In this document: positions 6,977 to 11,788 of the stretch, piece by piece
How positions within the stretch are numbered: position 1 is the first letter of the stretch
Layout: every line of letters begins with the position of its first letter
Source: a virus
DNA length: 24,750 nt
IMG/VR virus record: IMGVR_UViG_3300030451_002395
Location: 282-25,031 of that record
Strand: one strand, 5' to 3'
The notes under the pieces: generated by a model
Database searches by the model: none
Seen by the model: the letters and a program-made list of their open reading frames with translations, nothing else
Told to the model about the DNA's origin: nothing
Made by a program: the position numbers and the translations under genes

Positions 6977-7112
6977 AACGAGATGGGCAAGCGAGTACAC
7001 ACGGTGTGGACTTTCAACCAGTTTCTCACCGTGTAAGATGTTACCATTAGCGAGTAAGGTTCTTAGGCTTACTTCTGGATTTACACTACACGTCTCGCGC
7101 CCGCACCTCGTT
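6977..7112 (-). ncRNA. Gene-free stretch with multi-hairpin folding potential
   Basis: These 136 bases hold several nested inverted repeats. The ends pair as AACGAG (6977-6982) with CTCGTT (7107-7112), continued by TGGGC (6984-6988) with GCCCG (7099-7103). Inside are ACACGGTG (6999-7006) with CACCGTGT (7027-7034) and AGTAAG (7053-7058) with CTTACT (7068-7073). It is more GC-rich than its surroundings and abuts the promoter element. It could be the processed or terminating 3' end of the upstream message, or an independent structured RNA. I see no tRNA hallmarks. The strand is assumed from the neighbouring genes. Confidence 0.4.
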
Positions 7113-7272
7113 AATACCATACACCTTGTACTTTTACAATAGTACTTGTTAAGTTACCATTACTAGTCCTAACTTTAGCACTACCTGTTTTTACTTTTAC
7201 AGGTTGTTTAGTTACCTGGCTTTTGTCACTGTATTTAGGGTTTTTGCTGTTCAGCTTTCTTTTTTTTGTCAT
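7111..7272 (-). CDS. Small basic hypothetical protein, 53 residues
   Basis: A short gene: ATG at 7270-7272, stop at 7111-7113. The protein begins M-T-K-K-R-K-L and is rich in Lys, Ser, Thr and Val, with a T-V-K-V-type alternating pattern and the ending Q-G-V-W-Y. It has no cysteine and no membrane segment. It overlaps the upstream small membrane protein gene by 38 bases in another frame, matching the coupling style of this arm. A nucleic-acid-binding role would fit its charge, but this is a guess. Confidence 0.5.
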   Translation of the reverse strand: MTKKRKLNSKNPKYSDKSQVTKQPVKVKTGSAKVRTSNGNLTSTIVKVQGVWY

Positions 7273-7393
7273 ATTCTTTTAAATTTTTATTAAAGTTTTT
7301 TCTGTTTATACTAGAGCTTACGTGCTCTTTTATTTGTGAAGTTACGTATATACCTACAACTACACCTATTATAAATATCAATCCGTGTGCCAT
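7235..7393 (-). CDS. Small membrane protein, 52 residues
   Basis: A short gene: ATG at 7391-7393, stop at 7235-7237. Residues 4-18 (G-L-I-F-I-I-G-V-V-V-G-I-Y-V) form one membrane-spanning segment at the extreme N-terminus, followed by a long Lys/Asn-rich cytoplasmic tail ending in K-K-K-K-A-E-Q-Q-K-P. Its start shares one base with the stop of the 7393-7617 gene, and its 3' end overlaps the next gene by 38 bases. A single-span early phage membrane protein could modify host envelope functions or exclude other phages, but nothing in the sequence fixes this. Confidence 0.6.
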   Translation of the reverse strand: MAHGLIFIIGVVVGIYVTSQIKEHVSSSINRKNFNKNLKEYDKKKKAEQQKP

Positions 7394-7617
7394 TATTTTT
7401 TTAATTCTTTTAGTAAATAATTAGTTATATTATATATTGCTAAATCATATATTCTTATTTGAAATAGATCATCTAATTGAGACACACAGCCATCATACTC
7501 TTCTATAGTAGGAAAGTACTGTCTAGCTTCTTCGTTGTTTCTAAGGTACTCTTCTAAATATTCCTTTGATGTCTTATTGTGCTCTTCTAATAATTTTGTT
7601 AATATTTCTTTGTTCAT
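7393..7617 (-). CDS. Hypothetical protein, 74 residues, acidic helical
   Basis: Not recognised. An acidic, largely helical protein with E-E-H-N-K-T-S-K-E-Y-L-E-E-Y-L at the N-terminus, a single Cys-Val-Ser near 44 and a hydrophobic helix I-Y-D-L-A-I-Y-N-I-T-N-Y-L-L near the end. It overlaps the upstream gene by 4 bases (ATGA) and shares one base with the downstream membrane protein gene, so it is the middle of a coupled set. Confidence 0.6.
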   Translation of the reverse strand: MNKEILTKLLEEHNKTSKEYLEEYLRNNEEARQYFPTIEEYDGCVSQLDDLFQIRIYDLAIYNITNYLLKELKK

Positions 7618-8123
7618 GTTATATTATATCTATGTCCGTTTACTATTACTTTTACTTCTGGATTGTTAACTTCATTAACTCTATTTTTATACTCAGTCTT
7701 ATACGCTTCATGTAAATATATAGGTATATACTCACCACTTGATCTAGCTACTTTGTTAGCGTGACCTATATAGTAGTTTTTGAGACAATAGCTTATTAAA
7801 TACTCTAGTCTTTCTTGTTCGTTTGGTATTAGTTTACAAGTACGAGTAGTATATTTTCTGTATAAAGTTTCACCATTTTTTTCTATTTTATAATATTGTG
7901 GTTCACTTTCGCACCTTTTATTTAGTTGATAATGTGGACAGTAGCCACCTGCTTTTACTCGCCTGACGTAACCGGAATTGTAAGAGGCAACGTGTATAGC
8001 ACTACCGTCTTTACAGTATAAGTCTTTGATTGGTAGTTTAAATACACGTGTACCATTTTTCTGTTGTCTTGATGTTGTAACTTCTTGTATACCAAGTAGT
8101 TGTAATGTTTTTTCTATATTCAT
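7614..8123 (-). CDS. Hypothetical protein, 169 residues, possible zinc-binding segment
   Basis: Not recognised. The central part carries C-K-D-G-S-A-I-H (near 37-44), then G-Y-C-P-H-Y-Q-L-N-K-R-C-E-S (about 80-92) and later T-C-K-L. The paired Cys and His residues could form a zinc site. The C-terminal half is rich in Tyr and charged residues. The decamer GTGTATAGCA at 7992-8001 encodes its Ala-Ile-His. It overlaps the downstream 7393-7617 gene by 4 bases and starts 5 bases after the upstream gene ends. Confidence 0.6.
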   Translation of the reverse strand: MNIEKTLQLLGIQEVTTSRQQKNGTRVFKLPIKDLYCKDGSAIHVASYNSGYVRRVKAGGYCPHYQLNKRCESEPQYYKIEKNGETLYRKYTTRTCKLIPNEQERLEYLISYCLKNYYIGHANKVARSSGEYIPIYLHEAYKTEYKNRVNEVNNPEVKVIVNGHRYNIT

Positions 8124-8128
8124 ATTAT

Positions 8129-8359
8129 CTATTTTTTTATTAAAAATCTATGCCCAAATGTATCTTGCCATGTAATTCTATGTAGGTCTTGTTCTGTCCA
8201 AGTAAATAAATCTCTCATTTGTTGTACTGTTAATTCACAGAACAAACATTTTTCTTTCAATACTTTTTCCATTGCTTGAGGAGCAGATTGGTATTGTCCT
8301 TGGTGTTTTTTAATTAACCTTTTGTGCTCTGGTTTGAGTTTTGTCCATAAGTTTTCCAT
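8129..8359 (-). CDS. Hypothetical protein, 76 residues
   Basis: Not recognised. The protein is basic at the N-terminus (K-L-K-P-E-H-K-R-L-I-K-K-H) and has E-K-C-L-F-C-E-L-T-V near 35-44, a lone C-x-x-C pair, then W-T-E-Q-D-L-H-R-I-T-W. It is the first gene downstream of the promoter-like element at 8382-8414 (23 bases), suggesting that it opens the transcription unit that runs through 7111. Confidence 0.6.
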   Translation of the reverse strand: MENLWTKLKPEHKRLIKKHQGQYQSAPQAMEKVLKEKCLFCELTVQQMRDLFTWTEQDLHRITWQDTFGHRFLIKK

Positions 8360-8381
8360 AATGATTGTATTTAATTTTGTT

Positions 8382-8414
8382 TATATTATCGTTATCTATC
8401 GTTATCAGTTTGTG
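8382..8414 (-). promoter_or_regulatory. Leftward 33-base promoter-like element, copy 2
   Basis: It carries the TATATTATCG end and the GTTTGTG end (CACAAAC on the - strand) of the family at the same 33-base separation. It overlaps the last codons and stop of the 8392-8604 gene and lies 23 bases before the start of the 8129-8359 gene. Confidence 0.6.
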
Positions 8415-8604
8415 TATCTTTTACTATCACGTCTACATTATTACCTTCAAAACATAGACCTACAACCTCACCTTCTTCTTTTTCTACTTTTTGTATAAAT
8501 TTATTTAAGTCAAAAGATCTAAAGTATATACCACCTCTAAACTTTACACCATCTTTGTGGTGGTACAAGTGTGCATTATCACTCCAAAATATTTTCTTTT
8601 CCAT
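8392..8604 (-). CDS. Hypothetical protein, 70 residues
   Basis: Not recognised. A compact alpha/beta-looking protein with F-R-G-G-I-Y-F-R-S-F-D-L-N-K-F near 23-37 and G-L-C-F-E-G-N-N-V-D-V-I-V near 49-61, ending in an acidic tail. It has no membrane segment. Its last codons double as promoter copy 2, which may constrain the C-terminal sequence. It sits 1 base from the upstream gene's end. Confidence 0.58.
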   Translation of the reverse strand: MEKKIFWSDNAHLYHHKDGVKFRGGIYFRSFDLNKFIQKVEKEEGEVVGLCFEGNNVDVIVKDTQTDNDR

Positions 8605-8605
8605 A

Positions 8606-8827
8606 TTATTTATTTCTAAATTGATTACTATGACTTAACGCTTTTTTAGTTGTTAGTTCATCTATTTTATCTTGTACTTGTTTTATCATTTGCAACCAAT
8701 AATTCTTCATGATGATTGGTCTTTTACCTTCTCTTTCAAATTTATCATGTTGCTCTATTACTACCGTTGTAAAGTTATCTACCATTTCATCTAGTATAAC
8801 TCTGTCTTGTATATTAAACTTTTTCAT
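8606..8827 (-). CDS. Hypothetical protein, 73 residues, helical
   Basis: Not recognised. A predominantly helical, charged protein (V-I-L-D-E-M-V-D-N-F-T-T-V-V-I-E-Q-H-D-K-F) with a second helix around W-L-Q-M-I-K-Q-V-Q-D-K-I-D-E-L and a basic tail. It has no cysteine and no membrane segment. It is packed between its neighbours with 1-base gaps on both sides. Confidence 0.58.
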   Translation of the reverse strand: MKKFNIQDRVILDEMVDNFTTVVIEQHDKFEREGKRPIIMKNYWLQMIKQVQDKIDELTTKKALSHSNQFRNK

Positions 8828-8828
8828 A

Positions 8829-9158
8829 TTACTTATTTTTATTTTGTGATGCTCTTTCCATAGCTTGTTCTAATGTTATACCTTCACTGTTAGTATAAGT
8901 ACTCATAGCTTCGTTTAGTACATCTTGAGATTCTTGATCTAACTCTGTACCATCTTCAAGTGACCAACTATTATATACATATACTGTGTCTTTAGGAACT
9001 TCTTCAACTTCAATTAGTTGTGACATATAGTCATCTTGTGACATTAAACCGAGTTGAAAGTTCATGATAGCTCTTTTCTCGTTTTCTGCTTCTACTACTT
9101 GTACACCTCTCATACTTATAGAGTCTTTGTACTCTATTTTAAATCTTGTTTTTTTCAT
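8829..9158 (-). CDS. Hypothetical protein, 109 residues, acidic
   Basis: Not recognised. The N-terminal half reads as strands and helix (F-K-I-E-Y-K-D-S-I, G-V-Q-V-V-E-A-E-N-E-K-R-A-I-M-N-F) in a pattern common to small phage proteins that contain a single alpha/beta unit. The second half is acidic and helical with L-E-Q-A-M-E-R-A near the end. Promoter-like copy 3 lies 12 bases before its ATG, the shortest such spacing in the set, so its message may be nearly leaderless. Confidence 0.6.
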   Translation of the reverse strand: MKKTRFKIEYKDSISMRGVQVVEAENEKRAIMNFQLGLMSQDDYMSQLIEVEEVPKDTVYVYNSWSLEDGTELDQESQDVLNEAMSTYTNSEGITLEQAMERASQNKNK

Positions 9159-9169
9159 AATTTTTTATT

Positions 9170-9202
9170 TATATTATCGATTACTACTTAATTTAATTTG
9201 TG
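9170..9202 (-). promoter_or_regulatory. Leftward 33-base promoter-like element, copy 3
   Basis: On the - strand CACAAATTAAA (from 9202) leads to a TAATATA box ending at 9170, the same 33-base span as the other copies. It starts right after the stop of the 9203-9421 gene and ends 12 bases before the 8829-9158 gene. Confidence 0.62.
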
Positions 9203-9421
9203 TTATAGTTTACCTAACATCGTACCATAACCTGCACGACGAGTTAACTTAGATATTTTAATGGCGTCACTTTGAGACATAATCTGTATACTATTACCAG
9301 TTTTATGGTTTATAAGTGGAGCACACCCATACATTTCAACACTAGAACAACTCACACATACTTTGTATCCTAAGTCAACACGTCCTTGAGGTATTATATT
9401 ACTACATTTTTTACACTTCAT
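9203..9421 (-). CDS. Small zinc-ribbon protein
   Basis: A 72-residue protein with C3-K-K-C6, then I-P-x-G-R, then C22-V-S-C25, spaced as in a four-cysteine zinc ribbon; the I-P-x-G-R-V-D-L-G-Y-K-V-C part recalls the DksA/TraR zinc finger found in phages. The rest, with a basic K-L-T-R-R-A-G-Y-G tail, could contact nucleic acid or RNA polymerase. It lacks the long coiled coil of full DksA, so any transcription role would be by a different means. It lies 1 base from the upstream gene. Confidence 0.65.
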   Translation of the reverse strand: MKCKKCSNIIPQGRVDLGYKVCVSCSSVEMYGCAPLINHKTGNSIQIMSQSDAIKISKLTRRAGYGTMLGKL

Positions 9422-9422
9422 A

Positions 9423-9638
9423 TTAGTTCCAAGTTGGGAAGTAGTCTTCCGAGATTAATATTAGACCACCATGACCATGACCGGTTGTGTGTATAGCACA
9501 CCAGTCAGTTAATTTGTCTGTACCAAATTTATTAGGTAAGTTTGATATAGTATAAGCTCTGTAACGTTCACCGTTTAGTTTATACTTTGTATAATTACCT
9601 TTAACTTGAGTTTTAATTTTTTTAATAGTTTTTTCCAT
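9423..9638 (-). CDS. Hypothetical protein with His-Gly-rich segment
   Basis: Not recognised. The N-terminal third is basic (K-T-I-K-K-I-K-T-Q-V-K). A central W-C-A-I-H-T-T-G-H-G-H-G-G segment (about 46-58) with one Cys and three His could bind a metal, and the protein ends F-P-T-W-N. The decamer GTGTATAGCA at 9489-9498 encodes its Ala-Ile-His. Promoter-like copy 4 lies 40 bases before the ATG. Confidence 0.58.
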   Translation of the reverse strand: MEKTIKKIKTQVKGNYTKYKLNGERYRAYTISNLPNKFGTDKLTDWCAIHTTGHGHGGLILISEDYFPTWN

Positions 9639-9677
9639 GTTAGTTTATTTTATTTGGTTAATAATTTTGTTTGTGTA

Positions 9678-9710
9678 TATATTATCGAACATAGTCGAAT
9701 TTAATTTGTG
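9678..9710 (-). promoter_or_regulatory. Leftward 33-base promoter-like element, copy 4
   Basis: It carries TATATTATCGAA at one end and AATTTGTG at the other (CACAAATT on the - strand), with the family's 33-base span. It occupies the 77-base gap between the 9716-9871 and 9423-9638 genes. Confidence 0.63.
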
Positions 9711-9715
9711 TATTG

Positions 9716-9871
9716 TTAATCTACTACCCAACCTTCATACTCGTATACTTCTTGAGCAGTTTTAATACAACACTTTTTGTGTCCATTTATTCTATTATTA
9801 TTATTTACTGTCATTACTATTATAAACGTAAGTATCAGTATACACATTATTATTTCACTTATCTTTTTCAT
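9716..9871 (-). CDS. Small membrane or secreted protein, 51 residues
   Basis: A short gene: ATG at 9869-9871, stop at 9716-9718. After M-K-K-I-S-E the protein has a hydrophobic segment of about 15 residues (I-I-M-C-I-L-I-L-T-F-I-I-V-M) that fits one membrane span or an uncleaved signal anchor. A short polar outside part follows, with C-C near 34-35 and the ending G-W-V-V-D. It sits 2 bases downstream of the 9874-10131 gene. A lipoprotein reading of M-C is possible but lacks the usual lipobox. Confidence 0.52.
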   Translation of the reverse strand: MKKISEIIMCILILTFIIVMTVNNNNRINGHKKCCIKTAQEVYEYEGWVVD

Positions 9872-9873
9872 AT

Positions 9874-10131
9874 CTAATCTAAATTATCTCTATTACCTTT
9901 TAATATACCTAATTTCTCATCTAATTTAATACAACTTTGTATGGCTCTACTCATCAGTTGTTTTTTCTCTTCGTTTTCTTCTGATTTACTCCAGTAGTCA
10001 TATATAAACTTCCAAGAATCTGTAATAGTTCTTTCATATACTTCTACGTAATTACCATAGTCGTCCCATACTTCAACTTTAAAACTTTGACCGAAACTAA
10101 ATTCAGTTGGTGTTATCTTATAATCTCTCAT
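9874..10131 (-). CDS. Hypothetical protein, 85 residues
   Basis: Not recognised. The N-terminal half is strand-rich with aromatic residues (F-S-F-G-Q-S-F-K-V-E-V-W-D-D-Y-G-N-Y-V-E-V-Y), the C-terminal half helical and charged with S-C-I-K-L-D-E-K-L. It overlaps the upstream gene by 4 bases (ATGA) and precedes the small membrane protein gene by 2 bases, so the three form one unit. Confidence 0.58.
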   Translation of the reverse strand: MRDYKITPTEFSFGQSFKVEVWDDYGNYVEVYERTITDSWKFIYDYWSKSEENEEKKQLMSRAIQSCIKLDEKLGILKGNRDNLD

Positions 10132-10391
10132 ATTTTATCTACTTTTTTACCGTTAACAATTACTTCATAACCATCTCTCCAATACTCTTTACGAGTTTTA
10201 ACATATTCTAGTGGAGACTCTTGAAAAGTCTTGAATGAAGAATATCCAGTTGGTCCTTCACTTAATATCTGTATATTACCATAACCTACCCAGTGAGGTC
10301 CTTTATTTATGTTTACTATTATTTGTTTTCTTTCTGGTGTTTTGGAATGGTCTAACGAAAACCATAGTCTTTTTAATTCTTCTCTAGTCAT
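10128..10391 (-). CDS. Hypothetical protein, 87 residues
   Basis: Not recognised. It opens M-T-R-E-E-L-K-R-L-W and has G-P-H-W-V-G-Y-G-N-I-Q-I-L near 31-43 and a basic V-I-V-N-G-K-K-V-D-K-I end. It has no cysteine and no membrane segment. It is the first gene after the hairpin at 10409-10453, whose stem ends 17 bases before the ATG, and its stop overlaps the next start as ATGA. Confidence 0.58.
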   Translation of the reverse strand: MTREELKRLWFSLDHSKTPERKQIIVNINKGPHWVGYGNIQILSEGPTGYSSFKTFQESPLEYVKTRKEYWRDGYEVIVNGKKVDKI

Positions 10392-10408
10392 ATCTTCATT
10401 TTATTAGT

Positions 10409-10453
10409 GTGACAATAGGGTATTACTCTATATATTTAACTACCTAATGTCAC
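10409..10453 (-). promoter_or_regulatory. Dyad hairpin upstream of the 10128-10391 gene, partner of 4161-4205
   Basis: GTGACAATAGG (10409-10419) pairs with CCTAATGTCAC (10443-10453) at 10 of 11 positions around an AT-rich loop with TATTACTCTATAT. The loop and the outer TGACA/TGTCA are shared with 4161-4205, while the inner stem differs in a compensating way (TAGG/CCTA here, AGCC/GGCT there). It may be an RNA element or a dimer-binding operator. Confidence 0.45.
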
Positions 10454-10485
10454 ATAGTTATACTTCATCTTTTTTACAAAAGGAG

Positions 10486-10526
10486 GAGATGGTACTCATT
10501 ACTCGGTACTTCACGAGTACCACCTC
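10486..10526 (-). terminator. Strong hairpin after the 10546-10779 gene
   Basis: GAGATGGTACTC (10486-10497) and GAGTACCACCTC (10515-10526) form an 11 of 12 base-pair stem around a 17-base loop. For leftward transcription it lies 20 bases beyond the stop of the 10546-10779 gene, and a run of T on the + strand gives a mixed A-rich, not U-rich, RNA. Termination or message protection are both possible. Confidence 0.45.
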
Positions 10527-10545
10527 GACCTATCAAACAAACTAA

Positions 10546-10779
10546 CTAAACTAGTTCTTTGTTTCTTAGTACTACTGGTATGTTGTTAGTCGCGGTGTAA
10601 GACTTATACTTTGTCCAACATGGTAGAGTAGTTAATTTTTTCTTCATAATTTCGTACACTTTGTCGTGGTTATACTTAACAGTATTACCTTTTTTGTTCG
10701 TGAATACAATTACTTGATTTTTACCGATTAGAGACTGTCTTACTACAAATCTCTTACTTTTGATTACATTTTCTTTCAT
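10546..10779 (-). CDS. Small basic protein, paralogue of 11134-11364
   Basis: A 77-residue Lys/Asn-rich protein of unknown function. It aligns almost end to end with the protein at 11134-11364: K-R-F-V-(V/I)-R-x-S-L-I-G, then F-x-N-K-K-G, then Y-N-H-D-x-V-Y, then K-Y-K-S-Y-T-x-T-N-N-I-P. The shared alternating strands followed by a helix suggest a small folded domain of about 60 residues, perhaps binding nucleic acid. Promoter-like copy 5 lies 40 bases before the ATG and a strong hairpin follows the stop, so it forms a self-contained transcription cassette like its paralogue. Confidence 0.65.
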   Translation of the reverse strand: MKENVIKSKRFVVRQSLIGKNQVIVFTNKKGNTVKYNHDKVYEIMKKKLTTLPCWTKYKSYTATNNIPVVLRNKELV

Positions 10780-10818
10780 AATTAGTTTGTTTTATTTAGT
10801 TTATATTTGTTTTACATT

Positions 10819-10851
10819 TATATTATCGAATACTATCGTTTTTACATTGTG
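10819..10851 (-). promoter_or_regulatory. Leftward 33-base promoter-like element, copy 5
   Basis: TATATTATCGAA at the left end and ACATTGTG at the right end (CACAATG on the - strand) keep the 33-base span; the -35-side block is one base off the CACAAA consensus. It lies 40 bases before the 10546-10779 gene. Confidence 0.58.
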
Positions 10852-10909
10852 TAAAGTATATAGTTTGTTTACTTCATATTTTACATTGACAGGTACTATT
10901 CTACGTTTC

Positions 10910-11038
10910 TTACTTTCTCATTAAAAACTTTATGTCGTCAATAGTAGTTTCCATCCATTTCTCACGACACTCCGACTCGTCGTACTTAAATATATTATTT
11001 AATAATAATTGGAATAGTTTTAATTTAATATAGTTCAT
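10910..11038 (-). CDS. Very small hypothetical protein, 42 residues
   Basis: A short gene: ATG at 11036-11038, stop at 10910-10912. The protein begins M-N-Y-I-K-L-K-L-F-Q-L-L-L-N-N-I-F, an amphipathic helix, then Y-D-E-S-E-C-R-E-K-W and a second charged helix with the end F-L-M-R-K. Its main support is position: promoter-like copy 6 lies 22 bases before the ATG and the frame fills an otherwise empty slot. The function is unknown. Confidence 0.45.
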   Translation of the reverse strand: MNYIKLKLFQLLLNNIFKYDESECREKWMETTIDDIKFLMRK

Positions 11039-11059
11039 AGTTTATATTTTATATTCGTT

Positions 11060-11092
11060 TATAATATCGAAACAGTTCGTTTTAAGTTTGTG
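11060..11092 (-). promoter_or_regulatory. Leftward 33-base promoter-like element, copy 6
   Basis: TATAATATCGAA and AAGTTTGTG flank the 33-base span (CACAAACTT on the - strand, then a CGATATTATA box). It lies 22 bases before the 10910-11038 gene, between that gene and a double hairpin. Confidence 0.64.
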
Positions 11093-11095
11093 CAC

Positions 11096-11144
11096 GAGTG
11101 CTATACACCACTTCGTGGTGAGGACACTCTGTATTATCTACAGA
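11096..11144 (-). terminator. Double hairpin over the end of the 11134-11364 gene
   Basis: TCTGTA (11128-11133) pairs with TACAGA (11139-11144), and the stop codon of the 11134-11364 gene lies in its loop. Next to it CACCAC (11106-11111) pairs perfectly with GTGGTG (11115-11120) around TTC, and GAGTG (11096-11100) can pair with CACTC (11125-11129) outside it. The decamer copy at 11099-11108 lies within. It is a probable 3' end of the cassette, without a U-tract. Confidence 0.45.
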
Positions 11145-11364
11145 ATGTCGGTATGTTGTTAGTATTAGTGTACGACTTGTACTTCTTGAAACAGTTCATG
11201 TTATCGAATCTTTCTTTGTTTCTGTTGTATACTTCGTCGTGATTGTAAGTAATCTTTTTACCTTTCTTGTTTTCGAAAGTTATTATTGTGTTAGTACCGA
11301 TTAATGACTTTCTGATTACGAATCTTTTAGTAGTAATGTTGTTTGTGTTAGTTTTGTTTGACAT
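11134..11364 (-). CDS. Small basic protein, paralogue of 10546-10779
   Basis: A 76-residue Lys/Asn/Thr-rich protein, clearly related over about 60 residues to the protein at 10546-10779 (shared K-R-F-V-I-R-K-S-L-I-G, E-N-K-K-G-K-K, Y-N-H-D-E-V-Y, K-Y-K-S-Y-T-N-T-N-N-I-P). The N-terminus is longer and Asn/Thr-rich, and a C-F-K-K and a C-R at the end are new. It is the first gene of the leftward arm, under promoter-like copy 7 (44 bases upstream), so it may be among the first phage proteins made. The function is unknown; early host takeover is a guess from position. Confidence 0.65.
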   Translation of the reverse strand: MSNKTNTNNITTKRFVIRKSLIGTNTIITFENKKGKKITYNHDEVYNRNKERFDNMNCFKKYKSYTNTNNIPTFCR

Positions 11365-11407
11365 AGTAATTTAATTTTATTTAGTTAATATTTATTTTAG
11401 TTACGTA

Positions 11408-11440
11408 TATAATATCGAAGACAGTCTAATTAAGTTTGTG
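11408..11440 (-). promoter_or_regulatory. Leftward 33-base promoter-like element, copy 7
   Basis: TATAATATCGA and TCTAATTAAGTTTGTG flank the 33-base span. It is nearly identical over its right half to copy 8, 77 bases to the right, so the two arose by local duplication. It lies 44 bases before the 11134-11364 gene. Confidence 0.66.
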
Positions 11441-11458
11441 TAGTGAAAATGCTATACA

Positions 11459-11479
11459 ACACGGCCTTCGGCCGCGTGT
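11459..11479 (-). other. GC-rich hairpin between promoter copies 7 and 8
   Basis: ACACG (11459-11463) pairs with CGTGT (11475-11479), and GCC (11464-11466) with GGC (11470-11472), with a 2-base bulge and a TTC loop. It follows a TGCTATACAA block, as the other hairpins follow TGCTATACAC. It would be transcribed from promoter copy 8. Confidence 0.5.
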
Positions 11480-11484
11480 AATAT

Positions 11485-11517
11485 TATAATATCGAGATGT
11501 ATCTAATTAAGTTTGTG
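11485..11517 (-). promoter_or_regulatory. Leftward 33-base promoter-like element, copy 8 (no gene of its own)
   Basis: TATAATATCGA and TCTAATTAAGTTTGTG flank the 33-base span. No coding frame lies between it and copy 7; only the hairpin at 11459-11479 does, so it either doubles the promoter for the first gene or makes a very short RNA. Confidence 0.62.
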
Positions 11518-11540
11518 TGTGGCGGCGCTGCTATTATGCT

Positions 11541-11563
11541 ATACACCGCCTGGCGGCGGGTAT
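11541..11563 (-). other. GC-rich hairpin at the head of the leftward arm
   Basis: ATAC plus CCGCC (11541-11544 and 11546-11550) pairs with GGCGG plus GTAT (11555-11563) around a TGGC loop, with one bulged A: nine pairs in all. It begins within the decamer block TGCTATACAC (11537-11546) and is the outermost member of the three promoter-hairpin modules. Confidence 0.5.
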
Positions 11564-11788
11564 TTTCTAAAATATTCTACGTAATTACATTGTTATGTTG
11601 TGCGTATTGTAAAAGGTAAACGCAAAAACATTACGGCTTTTTACGTAAAACGAAGGGGCGGTGGGTTTTCTAGTTTGACTTTTAGTAGGAGGCCGTAGGC
11701 CCAGGGTATAGGTACTACACTTTACTCCAATATTTATAATATATTTTTTTTAGTGTAAATACATTTATTAATCTGTAATTACTTAATT
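11564..11788. other. Gene-free divergent region between the two arms
   Basis: Together with 11365-11563 this forms a 424-base stretch without a gene, at the switch between leftward and rightward transcription. In this part I see a small stem TTACG/CGTAA (about 11631-11648), a purine-rich block with GGGGCGGTGGG (about 11655), a GGCC-GTA-GGCC hairpin near 11690 inside a TAGTA/TACTA pair, and a strongly AT-rich end with TATAAT at 11735-11740 followed by a T-run. The rightward late promoter must lie here, but no clear -35 matches that TATAAT. A replication origin is possible; no iterons are evident. Confidence 0.4.

Noticed and set aside
6862-7050. A rightward frame opposite the coiled-coil gene
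   Set aside because: It runs antisense to a convincing gene and across the promoter element; composition is that of a shadow frame.
6977-7112. A tRNA or tmRNA
   Set aside because: No T-arm, anticodon arm or CCA-proximal acceptor pattern could be drawn.
6935-7120. A 61-codon leftward frame over the promoter and structured stretch
   Set aside because: It covers promoter copy 1 and the inverted repeats, shows no protein-like pattern, and overlaps the end of the better-supported 7111-7272 gene.
10481-10543. An 18-codon rightward frame after AGGAGG
   Set aside because: It is tiny, lies in an arm read leftward, and coincides with a strong hairpin.
6944-11517. CRISPR array made of the 33-base units
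   Set aside because: The units are spaced irregularly, separated by whole genes, vary in the middle and sit at promoter positions.
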